Source of the DNA: Streptococcus sp.
GTDB taxonomy: Bacteria > Bacillota > Bacilli > Lactobacillales > Streptococcaceae
NCBI RefSeq assembly: GCF_030825805.1
Contig: NZ_JAPJPF010000033.1
Location: forward strand, 1 to 21,053
DNA length: 21,053 bases
Direction of reading: 5' to 3'
Shown here one piece after another: positions 6,581 through 13,346 of the stretch (the stretch's first letter is position 1; each line of letters starts with the position of its first letter). Position numbers and translations under genes: made by a program. A model generated the notes under the pieces. That model saw only the letters and a program-made list of their open reading frames with translations. It did no database searches and was not told the origin of the DNA.

Positions 6581-6597
6581 TATAGCTGATGGTTATA
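6555..6597. promoter_or_regulatory. Operator pair in the switch region
   Basis: TATAACTG-T-CAGTTATA (6555-6571) is a perfect 17-base palindrome. A second, imperfect version, TATAGCTG-A-TGGTTATA, lies at 6581-6597 with its centre 26 bases away. The first covers the promoter cores of both divergent transcripts; the second covers the plus-strand start site. They are the best candidates for binding of the XRE regulator encoded next door. Confidence 0.65.
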
Positions 6598-6998
6598 TAA
6601 GTTTTAAAAATAATAACACCTAATTATCGGCATTATGATCATTGACAATTAAATAAAAAGTGCGTCTGACAACCAGAGAACTGATCATCAGAACTACACA
6701 TAAACTTCGTACCTTTATTGTAAATGTTTTGATACTAAAAGTCAAGTCCGTTTTACGGTTGAAGTGAAGATTTAAAACAAGTATTTGTGGGCTTCCACGC
6801 ATTTCGGACTTTCGCACTTTTCCGAATAGTAAAGTGAACTGGCTTCGCCAAAGGGCGTAAGAGAATCTCTTGGGTATGATCAAGACTACCTAAAGAGATT
6901 GGCTGGGAAAGCGATGGTAATTTACGCAATGCACCTTGCTAAACGTTGCCACCGTGGAAAGAGGGATCTTTCCAACCAAATAACTTTTCTTTACTGCT

Positions 6999-7018
6999 GT
7001 CTATCTAATTAGATAGAC
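6999..7018. repeat. Perfect 20-base palindrome before the leader terminator
   Basis: GTCTATCTAA and TTAGATAGAC are exact reverse complements with no spacer. It lies nine bases before the terminator stem. As RNA it would form an 8-pair hairpin with an AATT loop; as DNA it could be a dimer binding site. Confidence 0.6.
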
Positions 7019-7026
7019 CTACTCTC

Positions 7027-7068
7027 AAGCTACTAAGTTCTTTCCTTTTTTCACTTAGTAGCTTTTTT
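7027..7068 (+). terminator. Intrinsic terminator in front of the conjugation genes
   Basis: A 12-pair perfect stem (AAGCTACTAAGT 7027-7038 with ACTTAGTAGCTT 7053-7064), a 14-base pyrimidine loop and a run of six T at 7063-7068 form a strong terminator. It stands only 25 bases before the start codon at 7094 and has no gene of its own upstream, so it must act on the leader transcript. It is the main evidence for attenuation control. Confidence 0.85.
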
Positions 7069-7093
7069 ACTTATTACAATAAAGGAGAATGAT

Positions 7094-7340
7094 ATGACAA
7101 ACTTTTTTCGCACTACAATGTAAGCGACTCTACGATAACTATGAATTTACCTATGGTATGTTTAGTGAATCTGATAAACTACAGGCTAAACTCTATGCTC
7201 AGGCTCAAATAGATTTAGATCATCTCGCAGATGATGCTCGTAAAAATGGCTACGCTCATGGGGATATTCAATTCTATAGTCGTATGTTTAAACGCAAATT
7301 ATTTACCCACTATTACTCAAGAGTGAAGCAACTAGCTTAA
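7094..7340 (+). CDS. Tn916 Orf24-like small protein, frameshifted near its start
   Basis: The frame at 7110-7340 reads [20 protein letters not shown] and continues to SRVKQLA, a pattern like the small first protein of Tn916-type conjugation operons, of unknown role. A textbook ribosome binding site (AAAGGAG 7081-7087) and ATG (7094) precede it, but that ATG reads only MTNFFRTTM before a stop. Removing one T from the T6 run at 7103-7108 joins MTNFF to [10 protein letters not shown] and gives an 81-residue protein. Either the gene is mutated, or slippage on the T6 run restores it, or translation restarts at the ATG at 7158, leaving 60 residues without a clear ribosome binding site. Reading errors in homopolymers are a further possibility. 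Confidence 0.7.
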
Positions 7341-7374
7341 CTCTTTTTATTTTACACTCAGAAAGGAAAATCTT

Positions 7375-7671
7375 ATGATCTCAGAAACACTCAAAATGAA
7401 ACCAGAATTTATTGGCCCTGCTTACTACGAACGTTTAGGAAATGCTCCTAAATTTATTTTTGGAAAAGAAGGTAAATACCAACGTCACATTCTAAACAGC
7501 GCAGAGCACGGTGCTTTCCATGTCATCACACCAGCTTCTACAACAGTCTTCCCAGAAGATGCTCTAGTAGAAGCAGTTAACCCAATCTTTTTCCCAGACA
7601 CTGCGCTAAATGGCAATAATGTTGCACCTTACCTCAATGTCTTTGCGGAAAAATTAGTACTCAAAAAATAA
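7375..7671 (+). CDS. DUF961-type conjugation operon protein (Orf23-like)
   Basis: The 98-residue soluble protein starts at an ATG with AGAAAGGAAA upstream. Its position as the second gene of the operon and its length fit the Orf23/YdcP-type small proteins of Tn916 and ICEBs1, grouped as DUF961. In ICEBs1 related proteins (HelP and its neighbours) serve plasmid-like replication of the excised circle as helicase processivity factors; whether that holds here is inference. No signal peptide or membrane segment is visible. It is followed after 21 bases by a related longer protein. Confidence 0.75.
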   Translation: MISETLKMKPEFIGPAYYERLGNAPKFIFGKEGKYQRHILNSAEHGAFHVITPASTTVFPEDALVEAVNPIFFPDTALNGNNVAPYLNVFAEKLVLKK

Positions 7672-7692
7672 CAAATAAAAGGAGAAAATCAC

Positions 7693-8154
7693 ATGGCTAA
7701 AATTGGATTAAACTACGGAGAAAAACTACAAATTGCTGACAAGACTTATCGTGTCATTACAGATGGACTAGATGTCCCAGCTGTCCTTGGAAAACTGTCT
7801 TTCCGAGGCATTGAAGGTCCTGATATCATCTTTGAAGTGGATCGTTCACAACGAAATCCTGATGGATCATTTGTACAAGTTAATACAGGTGAGATTCGTG
7901 GAATTGTTGTAGGAATTCATTCTTCTGTCCAGCATGAAACCCTCTTTTTCACTATCGCAGATATGTCTGAGTCTGAAATTGAAGACCTAGGTATTAAATA
8001 CCGAGAAGAGGTTGAATTGGAAGATATTGTTATCACTCATACCCACGTCAATCGTAATGATATCTATAAGCTCTTTGCTTCTAAAATCAAGAAAAAAACT
8101 GGAGGCGCACCGATTAAAGAAAACAAACCGGTAGAAAATAAGAAGGAAAACTAG
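7693..8154 (+). CDS. DUF961 protein (Orf22-like)
   Basis: The 153-residue protein has a core of alternating beta segments (KTYRVITDGLDVPAVLGKL, then GPDIIFEVDRSQRNPDG and GEIRGIVVGIHSS) and a Lys/Asn-rich tail (about residues 130-153). This matches the Orf22/DUF961 family found just upstream of the coupling protein in Tn916-like ICEs. Homologues in ICEBs1 assist helicase during rolling-circle replication, so a DNA replication accessory role is likely but not shown. The ATG at 7693 has AAAAGGAGAAA upstream; its stop precedes the coupling-protein start by 13 bases, and that gene's ribosome binding site overlaps its stop. Confidence 0.8.
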   Translation: MAKIGLNYGEKLQIADKTYRVITDGLDVPAVLGKLSFRGIEGPDIIFEVDRSQRNPDGSFVQVNTGEIRGIVVGIHSSVQHETLFFTIADMSESEIEDLGIKYREEVELEDIVITHTHVNRNDIYKLFASKIKKKTGGAPIKENKPVENKKEN

Positions 8155-8167
8155 GAGGTGATGCAGG

Positions 8168-9856
8168 ATGAAACTCTTTACCTATCGGGGAAAAAGAGTT
8201 CGAGTTTTTCATCGTAAACTAAAGGGAATCACATGGTTTATCTGGTGGTTTCCTTTTTTGTTGGCTATTAGTTACTACAGCTACTTACATTTAGAAGAAT
8301 TAAAATCTCATCCCTTACCCCAAGGATATTTTCTAGGAGCTGGGCTTCTCTTTTCTTTGCTTTTCTCTTGGTTTATTAATCGGGTTTGCTACAGGAAGAT
8401 GCTCTTTTTTCAAAAGCTCAATAGCCTTCGAATTCTTTCTCGCTTTTTGCTAGAGAATAACCTCTATCTCGTTAAAAAGGTCAGACGTGAAAACAAGATC
8501 ATTGAAAAAATCACCTTACCTCAAGTGTATATCAAACAGTCTCGCTACAAGATTGAAGTGAGTTTCATTCTAGAAGGTAATAAATTTCAAGATCGCTTCC
8601 TCAACCTTGGAGCTACGCTTGAAGTCATGTTTAATGGAGATTTTCGAAATAAAACCTTTGATAACCGCTTTATCAAATATGAAATTGCTATTAATCGGAT
8701 TGATAGTCGAATCACCATCGATGAAGTAAAAGTCAAGGGATCAAAACTCCAGCTCATGAAAGATGTATCTTGGGATTATATTGAAGAACCTCATCTTCTC
8801 ATCGGTGGTGGAACTGGTGGAGGAAAAACCGTTGTTCTGATGACCATAATCTATGCACTAGCTAAAGTCGGCTTTGTCGATATCTGTGATCCAAAGAATT
8901 CTGACCTGGCTGGATTAAAGAAAATTCCAGTCTTTCATGGTCGGGTATATACTAGTAAGGAAGATATCATTAACTGTTTTAAAGAGAGTGTAGAGTTCAT
9001 GGAAAAACGCTATGAACGGATGTCTACTTCGCCAAAATTCCAAGCTGGAAAGAACTTTACTCATTATGACATGAAACCAAAATTCATTCTAGTAGACGAG
9101 TGGGCAGCGCTTATGGCAAAGATCGATCGTGACTATAGCCAACAGTCAGAACTAATGGAATACCTCTCCCAGTTAGTTCTAGAAGGCCGTCAAGCTGGAG
9201 TCTTTATCATCTTTGCTATGCAACGGCCCGACGGTGAATTTATTAAAACTGCTCTTCGGGATAACTTTATGAAGCGTCTCTCCGTCGGTCATTTAGAATC
9301 AACAGGATATGACATGATGTTTGGAGATGCTAATAAAACCAAAGAGTTCAAAAAGCTAGATGAAATCAATGGAGTAAAGGTCAAAGGACGGGGCTATATC
9401 GCAAATAATGGCGAGCTGGCTGGTGAGTTTTTCTCTCCTTATGTTCCGCTTGATCAAGGTTTTTCCTTCTACGATGCCTACTCTAAAATTCCCATTATGG
9501 AGTTTGAAGGAGAAGAATTCTCAGTATTTGAAGAATATAAACCAACAGTTGAAACAATTGATCCTATTGAGGAAGAAGAGTCTATAGAAAACGAACCAAA
9601 CAAACGACCACTCAAGGAATTTGCGGACGAACAAAATCTTAAAATGCCAACCTTACGCAAGATTATCTATCTTTTAACAGAACAAGGGATCATCTTTGAT
9701 CGGACTGTATCCGCTATTCTAGTGGATCCTTTTCAAGAAAAACTTCTTCTTGAAATCCTCGCTCAATTTGAAGAGGGAGGACGCAGGTCTTATCCAAAAG
9801 CAGTTGAAGCGACGATTGTTCATCATGGGCTAGGACAAGGGCAAGGGCAAGCCTGA
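8168..9856 (+). CDS. tcpA: FtsK/SpoIIIE-type coupling protein TcpA
   Basis: The 562-residue protein is the type IV coupling ATPase that brings relaxase-bound DNA to the mating channel. Two N-terminal membrane segments (about residues 18-38 and 51-71) are followed by a cytosolic FtsK-like motor: Walker A GGGTGGGKT at 213-221, Walker B FILVDEW with Asp310 and Glu311, and the LEGRQAGVFIIFAMQRPDG segment. Residues 440-540 hold an acidic linker and a winged-helix-like end. It corresponds to Tn916 Orf21 and ICEBs1 ConQ. The start is fixed by GGAGGTGATG upstream. The last residues are a Gly-Gln repeat (GLGQGQGQA) encoded by DNA that also forms the left part of the oriT fold, so the tail may be shaped by oriT rather than by protein function. 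Confidence 0.92.
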   Translation: MKLFTYRGKRVRVFHRKLKGITWFIWWFPFLLAISYYSYLHLEELKSHPLPQGYFLGAGLLFSLLFSWFINRVCYRKMLFFQKLNSLRILSRFLLENNLYLVKKVRRENKIIEKITLPQVYIKQSRYKIEVSFILEGNKFQDRFLNLGATLEVMFNGDFRNKTFDNRFIKYEIAINRIDSRITIDEVKVKGSKLQLMKDVSWDYIEEPHLLIGGGTGGGKTVVLMTIIYALAKVGFVDICDPKNSDLAGLKKIPVFHGRVYTSKEDIINCFKESVEFMEKRYERMSTSPKFQAGKNFTHYDMKPKFILVDEWAALMAKIDRDYSQQSELMEYLSQLVLEGRQAGVFIIFAMQRPDGEFIKTALRDNFMKRLSVGHLESTGYDMMFGDANKTKEFKKLDEINGVKVKGRGYIANNGELAGEFFSPYVPLDQGFSFYDAYSKIPIMEFEGEEFSVFEEYKPTVETIDPIEEEESIENEPNKRPLKEFADEQNLKMPTLRKIIYLLTEQGIIFDRTVSAILVDPFQEKLLLEILAQFEEGGRRSYPKAVEATIVHHGLGQGQGQA

Positions 9857-9976
9857 CCGCAGGTCAGGCGCAGACCGTAGCCCGAAGTTTCTAGGCCATG
9901 ATGAAACTTCAACCCCCGTTTTCTAATAGGGGGGTTACAATTGGCAAAAACGCCAAGTCCACCCCTCCTCATTCCT
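9827..9976. other. oriT: Origin of transfer (oriT)
   Basis: Between the coupling protein and relaxase genes lies a chain of inverted repeats: GGGCTA (9827-9832) with TAGCCC (9878-9883), enclosing GCCTGACC (9851-9858) with GGTCAGGC (9862-9869); GAAGTTTC (9884-9891) with GAAACTTC (9903-9910); AACCCCC (9911-9917) with GGGGGTT (9930-9936), around TTCTAATA; and TTGGC (9941-9945) with GCCAA (9952-9956). The CCCCC...CTAATAGGGGGGTTACAA stretch resembles the oriT of Tn916 and ICEBs1, which is cut by relaxases of the same family as the one encoded next. The exact nick position cannot be assigned from sequence alone. It starts inside the 3' end of tcpA. Confidence 0.8.
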
Positions 9977-10004
9977 TATGGGAGTTGGGTTTTCAATTTT
10001 TATG

Positions 10005-10039
10005 AAGTGTGTCACTTTCGTCAAAAAAGTGTGTCACTT
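10005..10039. repeat. Two direct copies of a palindrome before the relaxase gene
   Basis: AAGTGTGTCACTT occurs at 10005-10017 and again at 10027-10039, exactly 22 bases apart (about two helix turns). Each copy is itself a palindrome (AAGTG and CACTT around TGT). They lie 25 bases before the relaxase start. The relaxase has its own helix-turn-helix, so these could be its binding sites for autoregulation or for loading at oriT. Confidence 0.7.
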
Positions 10040-10063
10040 TGTTAGAAAGAGGTGTTGCGATGA

Positions 10064-11296
10064 ATGGACAAAATTAGTCCTTTTCATATTAAGAATTTCA
10101 GAAAACAAACAGGACTTAGTCAAAAAGCATTTGCACAAGCTGTTGATCTCCCTACAAGAACCTATCGCTCTTATGAAACAGGCGAAAGAGGACTAACGAT
10201 TGATAAGTTTAGAGAACTTAAAGAAAAACTTGGTTACTATAAAGATTGCGATAAAAACAGTCTTCGGGCTCAGATCGACTATCTCCGATTGACCTTTCCT
10301 CGATTAAAAGATTTAGACGCTTTCTGTGAAAACTTCCTTCACTGCCACCTTAGCGAATTTACAGACCAAGAAACCCGTCTTATGAACTATACCCACTTGT
10401 GGCAACGAGGGAATATCTGGATTTTTGATTTCTTTGATAAGTCTGTGACCAATGACTACCAAACTTGTCTTCAACTATCCGGGCAAGGATGCCGTGAGTT
10501 AGAACTACTTCTAGAAGACAAGGGGATCACTTGGCAGATCTTTCTTCAAAACATTCTTTATTCCTATGAAGATGTTCGGGTGAAGCGACTCGATATTGCT
10601 CTAGATGAACTCTATAAGGGTTACGGTCACGAGGACGAACAAATTCAAATTCCAAAACTGATTGATAAGCTCTATTCCAAAGAGATTGTTCTAGATACGA
10701 TCAAGAAATGGAATATCACGGGTGGTGGATCTTTCACAGATAATGAAGACATGGAAGCTAATCACGGCTTGTCCATTTACTTTGGGAGCCGTCAAAGTCA
10801 ACTCTACTTCAACTTTTATGAAAAGCGCTATGAAATAGCTCGAATGGAAAACATCTCCTTGGACGAATCCTTGGAGATTTTTGGTATCTGGAATCGCTAT
10901 GAATTGCGATTTTCAGATCAGAAAGCTCAAGGCATTGTGGAGGAATACATCAATGGTGTAGATCTCGGAGAAATCGCACGAGGCATCATCAATAAAGAAA
11001 TCCAAGTCTATGATGGAGTTACTCGTTTTGGAGCCTATAAACCCGATGAAAAATGGCAACGGCTCTTCGGAGGGATCGAACCCTTAAAACTCTCAACTAA
11101 CCCACAACCTTACAGTATTGAGCGAACGATTCGCTGGCTGACCTATCAAGTTGCTAACTCCCTTGCACTAGTCACTGAAGCAGACAAGATCCTCCAAACA
11201 GAATACATGAAGATGATTCAAAATAGTGGAGAAATAACAGATCGAGGAAAAGCCATGTTACGACTTCTCAAAGCCAATAAACACTATGAACACTAG
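10064..11296 (+). CDS. MobT/Rep_trans relaxase with N-terminal HTH
   Basis: The 410-residue protein is the relaxase that nicks oriT and pilots the strand. Residues 6-60 form an XRE-like helix-turn-helix (IKNFRKQTGLSQKAFAQAV, then TYRSYETGERGLT). The rest is the Rep_trans (PF02486) catalytic region related to rolling-circle initiators: RLRLTFPR-like strand (RAQIDYLRLTFPR), VKRLDIALDELY with Asp177 and Asp181 as likely metal ligands, then GLSIYFGSRQSQLYFNFYEK and RYELRFSD. The catalytic Tyr is probably in the LYFNFYEKRYE region, but I cannot pick it with certainty. It matches Tn916 Orf20 and ICEBs1 NicK. I use the ATG at 10064 with AGAGGTG upstream; the ATG at 10060 is in a closed frame. Confidence 0.92.
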   Translation: MDKISPFHIKNFRKQTGLSQKAFAQAVDLPTRTYRSYETGERGLTIDKFRELKEKLGYYKDCDKNSLRAQIDYLRLTFPRLKDLDAFCENFLHCHLSEFTDQETRLMNYTHLWQRGNIWIFDFFDKSVTNDYQTCLQLSGQGCRELELLLEDKGITWQIFLQNILYSYEDVRVKRLDIALDELYKGYGHEDEQIQIPKLIDKLYSKEIVLDTIKKWNITGGGSFTDNEDMEANHGLSIYFGSRQSQLYFNFYEKRYEIARMENISLDESLEIFGIWNRYELRFSDQKAQGIVEEYINGVDLGEIARGIINKEIQVYDGVTRFGAYKPDEKWQRLFGGIEPLKLSTNPQPYSIERTIRWLTYQVANSLALVTEADKILQTEYMKMIQNSGEITDRGKAMLRLLKANKHYEH

Positions 11297-11310
11297 AAAG
11301 GAAAAACTAT

Positions 11311-11544
11311 ATGGAATACAAAGTTCAAATCAATTCACTAGAAAACTTTAAAGCTTGGTCTGGTGGACTAACCACCTTGAACACTGTCCGTGAACGTGGT
11401 GGAGTAGATACTCTAACCGTCATTTGTGAAGATATCTTCTCTGGCGATACTCCAACAGAAGGACAAATCAATGACTGGCTCTGGTTTGATTCAGATTTTA
11501 TCTACCAAGCTCTAGGCTACGATGATCTGCTTGAGGCTTCTTGA
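11311..11544 (+). CDS. Small acidic conjugation-operon protein (Orf19-like)
   Basis: The 77-residue acidic protein reads MEYKVQINSLENFKAWSGG and later INDWLWFDSDFIYQALGYDD. Its place right after the relaxase, its size and the WLWFDSDFIY type of motif resemble the Orf19-type proteins of Tn916-like elements, which have no known function. It has no membrane segment. AGAAAGGAAAAA upstream of the ATG is a good ribosome binding site. Its stop is one base from the start of the next gene, which suggests translational coupling. Confidence 0.75.
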   Translation: MEYKVQINSLENFKAWSGGLTTLNTVRERGGVDTLTVICEDIFSGDTPTEGQINDWLWFDSDFIYQALGYDDLLEAS

Positions 11545-11545
11545 G

Positions 11546-12103
11546 ATGTTAAAGAAGATCTATCAAGCTGACTTTTTACTTCTTCCAGAACATGAATTCT
11601 GGAATATGTATATCCTCTTACGAAAGGGCAAAGACTTCTACTACGAATGTGCAGGCAGATGTACAGAAGATCTTCCAGATAGTAGAGGGTTCTATAACTA
11701 TGAACATGCCTGTTTCACGCTAGATGGTCAAGTGTTGAGCGTAAATAAAAAAATGCGCCCCTCACTCATTACTTATATCCAAAAGACCATCAAAGACAAT
11801 CAAGAAACATTTAGAAAGGAAATTGAAATGGCCACTAAAACTATTTTTGAAAAAAAAGTCTCTCAAGTCACGAATGAACTGGGAGAATTACTTAAAAAGA
11901 AAGATCACAGAGAGGCTTGGACCAAAGCTGGAGAATTAAATAGTCTCTTAAAAAAAGAAGAAGCTAAAGACCTAAAACCTGACTTGATCGAACAACTCCA
12001 AACTGAGCTACGAGGCTACTATTACATTAATGGCGAGATCGAAAAAGCAAATAAGCGCCTCTATGCAAAAGGCTCAAAGCTCATTGAACTCGCTACTCTC
12101 TAA
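11546..12103 (+). CDS. Conjugation-operon protein of unknown function
   Basis: The product is about 185 residues. I place the start at the ATG at 11546 (MLKKIYQADF), immediately after the previous stop and with GAGG upstream; a start at 11522 is open but would overlap the previous gene by 23 bases. The N-terminal about 95 residues are mixed and hydrophobic-aromatic (FWNMYILLRKGKDFYYEC), while the C-terminal 90 are almost all charged helix, probably coiled coil (LGELLKKKDHREAWTKAGEL). A second good ribosome binding site (GAAAGGAAATTGAA) and ATG at 11828 lie at the border between the two parts, so a shorter 91-residue product may also be made. I do not recognise the family; position between relaxase and TcpC suggests an accessory transfer role. 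Confidence 0.7.
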   Translation: MLKKIYQADFLLLPEHEFWNMYILLRKGKDFYYECAGRCTEDLPDSRGFYNYEHACFTLDGQVLSVNKKMRPSLITYIQKTIKDNQETFRKEIEMATKTIFEKKVSQVTNELGELLKKKDHREAWTKAGELNSLLKKEEAKDLKPDLIEQLQTELRGYYYINGEIEKANKRLYAKGSKLIELATL

Positions 12104-12114
12104 AAGGAGGATCT

Positions 12115-13110
12115 ATGGATAAAGCTAAACGCTATTTGCTTCAAGCAAAAGAATATCTCTCACACTTTAAAAAGGTAGAGAAAAAAGGAGGTCCACCAAA
12201 ACTAAAAGTCACCAATAAAAAGACCGTCAATATCGCAGTCATAGGAGGAATTTCTTTCCTCCTTTTTGTTGGTTTCTTAGGATCTGTTCGTGCTATCACA
12301 CTCTCAAATAAGGTAGGAACACTACAAGCTCAAGTGGAGGCTACTAAAAAACAAGAGGCACAGCCAATGGAGTCGAGTAGAAAATACGACTACAAACTCC
12401 AGTATTACCTGAATGACTATGTCTATGCTTATTTCACCCTTCCACAAGAAGGAGACAAACAACAAGCTCAAGTGGATTACCTAAATAGCTTTTACAACTT
12501 CATTCCTGATGTGAAAGCCCAAGGTCAAGTTCGAAATCCTAGTGAACTTCTCTACTCTCAGTTAGTAACTGTAGAAGGAAAGGTTGCGACCTATAAGATC
12601 AAATACAAGGAGACTATCCGTCGGGACAATAACACGGAAGAAAAAGAAATCGTGACAGGTTTCAATATTCCATTTGATGAAAAAGATGGGAAATATTATA
12701 TTTCTGGCCTTCCTTGGTTTTCTGCCATTGAATCCTCACAAGCTGGACACTTTAGCGAAGACGATCAGCTTCAATTAACCGCTAACGATCACTTTTCAGA
12801 TGGTCAGCGTAAAAAAGTTGAAAAATTCCTCAAAGTCTTCTTTACCAACTATACTACTAACCAAGATAACCTTAATCTGATTGCTAAGGATGTGGATATT
12901 ATAGCCAATACCACCTTCAAAACGATTGATTATACCTATCTTAAAAAAGATGGAAAAAATCTAATTGCTTATGTCCAAGCAACCTTTGAGGTAGGAGGTA
13001 CCACTCACTCGGAAAACTTCACCTTTACCCTCTCAGAAAAAGAAAAGACCTACTATGTCACAAAACTAGAACACACCATTCCACTGAACTATGCAAATGA
13101 TAAAGAATAG
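12115..13110 (+). CDS. tcpC: TcpC-family conjugation channel protein
   Basis: The 331-residue protein has a short basic cytosolic N-terminus, one membrane segment at about residues 39-60 (NIAVIGGISFLLFVGFLG) and a large outer domain. It corresponds to Tn916 Orf13 and ICEBs1 ConB, members of the TcpC family (PF12642), which are VirB8-like bitopic proteins that build the Gram-positive mating channel. The outer part shows two repeats of the NTF2-like kind, one around YLNDYVYAYFTLP and the other around VEKFLKVFFTNYTTN, as known for TcpC. The ATG follows AAAAGGAGG. Genes before and after lie within 12 bases, so it is part of the same operon. Confidence 0.88.
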   Translation: MDKAKRYLLQAKEYLSHFKKVEKKGGPPKLKVTNKKTVNIAVIGGISFLLFVGFLGSVRAITLSNKVGTLQAQVEATKKQEAQPMESSRKYDYKLQYYLNDYVYAYFTLPQEGDKQQAQVDYLNSFYNFIPDVKAQGQVRNPSELLYSQLVTVEGKVATYKIKYKETIRRDNNTEEKEIVTGFNIPFDEKDGKYYISGLPWFSAIESSQAGHFSEDDQLQLTANDHFSDGQRKKVEKFLKVFFTNYTTNQDNLNLIAKDVDIIANTTFKTIDYTYLKKDGKNLIAYVQATFEVGGTTHSENFTFTLSEKEKTYYVTKLEHTIPLNYANDKE

Positions 13111-13119
13111 GAGAACTCT

Positions 13120-13344
13120 ATGAATACAGACAATCTACGAACCTTCCTCCAGGGCGATGGAATTTGGATCCTGACAGCCATTGCCGTGCTCTTAGCGATC
13201 AAGGCTTGGCGGAACAGCTCTTGGCTTCAACTCTTCTCTGTCGTTGGTTTCTATGCCGTTATTGTTTCAATTGCGAAAGGACAAGATATCCTAAAAGCAG
13301 TCGGCTGGTTCCTGCGACTCTTCGGTATTGAATCAGGACTTTAA
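13120..13344 (+). CDS. Small membrane protein of the mating channel (TcpD-like)
   Basis: The 74-residue protein has two hydrophobic segments (about 14-27 and 37-52) around a basic loop (KAWRNSS). It sits between TcpC and TcpE, where Tn916-like elements and pCW3 encode a small membrane protein (TcpD/ConC-like) that belongs to the transfer apparatus. It is too short for a firm family match. AATAGGAG precedes the ATG, and the stop lies two bases before the next start. Confidence 0.72.
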   Translation: MNTDNLRTFLQGDGIWILTAIAVLLAIKAWRNSSWLQLFSVVGFYAVIVSIAKGQDILKAVGWFLRLFGIESGL

Positions 13345-13346
13345 GT

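Larger units (their letters stand above)
6582..7093 (+). ncRNA. Long structured untranslated leader of the conjugation operon
   Basis: From the likely start site to the first ribosome binding site there are about 490 bases with many stops in all frames over the first 250. Several helices are perfect and nested: AAAAGTGCG (6656-6664) with CGCACTTTT (6813-6821); inside it AAGTCCG (6744-6750) with CGGACTT (6805-6811); GCGTAA (6855-6860) with TTACGC (6922-6927), enclosing AATCTCTT (6864-6871) with AAGAGATT (6893-6900) and GGTA/TACC; TGGAAAGA (6955-6962) with TCTTTCCA (6967-6974); and a 20-base palindrome at 6999-7018. The leader ends in the terminator at 7027-7068. Taken together this suggests an attenuator or other regulatory RNA. 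I do not recognise a known riboswitch or T-box motif. Confidence 0.55.

Noticed and set aside
6620..6883. Open minus-strand frame of 87 residues in the leader region
   Set aside because: It has no convincing ribosome binding site, lies antisense to the strong promoter's leader, and its sequence is the mirror of the predicted helices; no family is recognisable.
6582..7068. T-box or known riboswitch in the leader
   Set aside because: No T-box consensus or recognised aptamer core is visible, and the downstream genes are transfer genes rather than metabolic ones.
9978..10196. Plus-strand 72-residue frame over the oriT-relaxase junction
   Set aside because: It overlaps the palindromic repeats and the relaxase start in another frame, and reads as low-complexity Cys/Lys/Val sequence.
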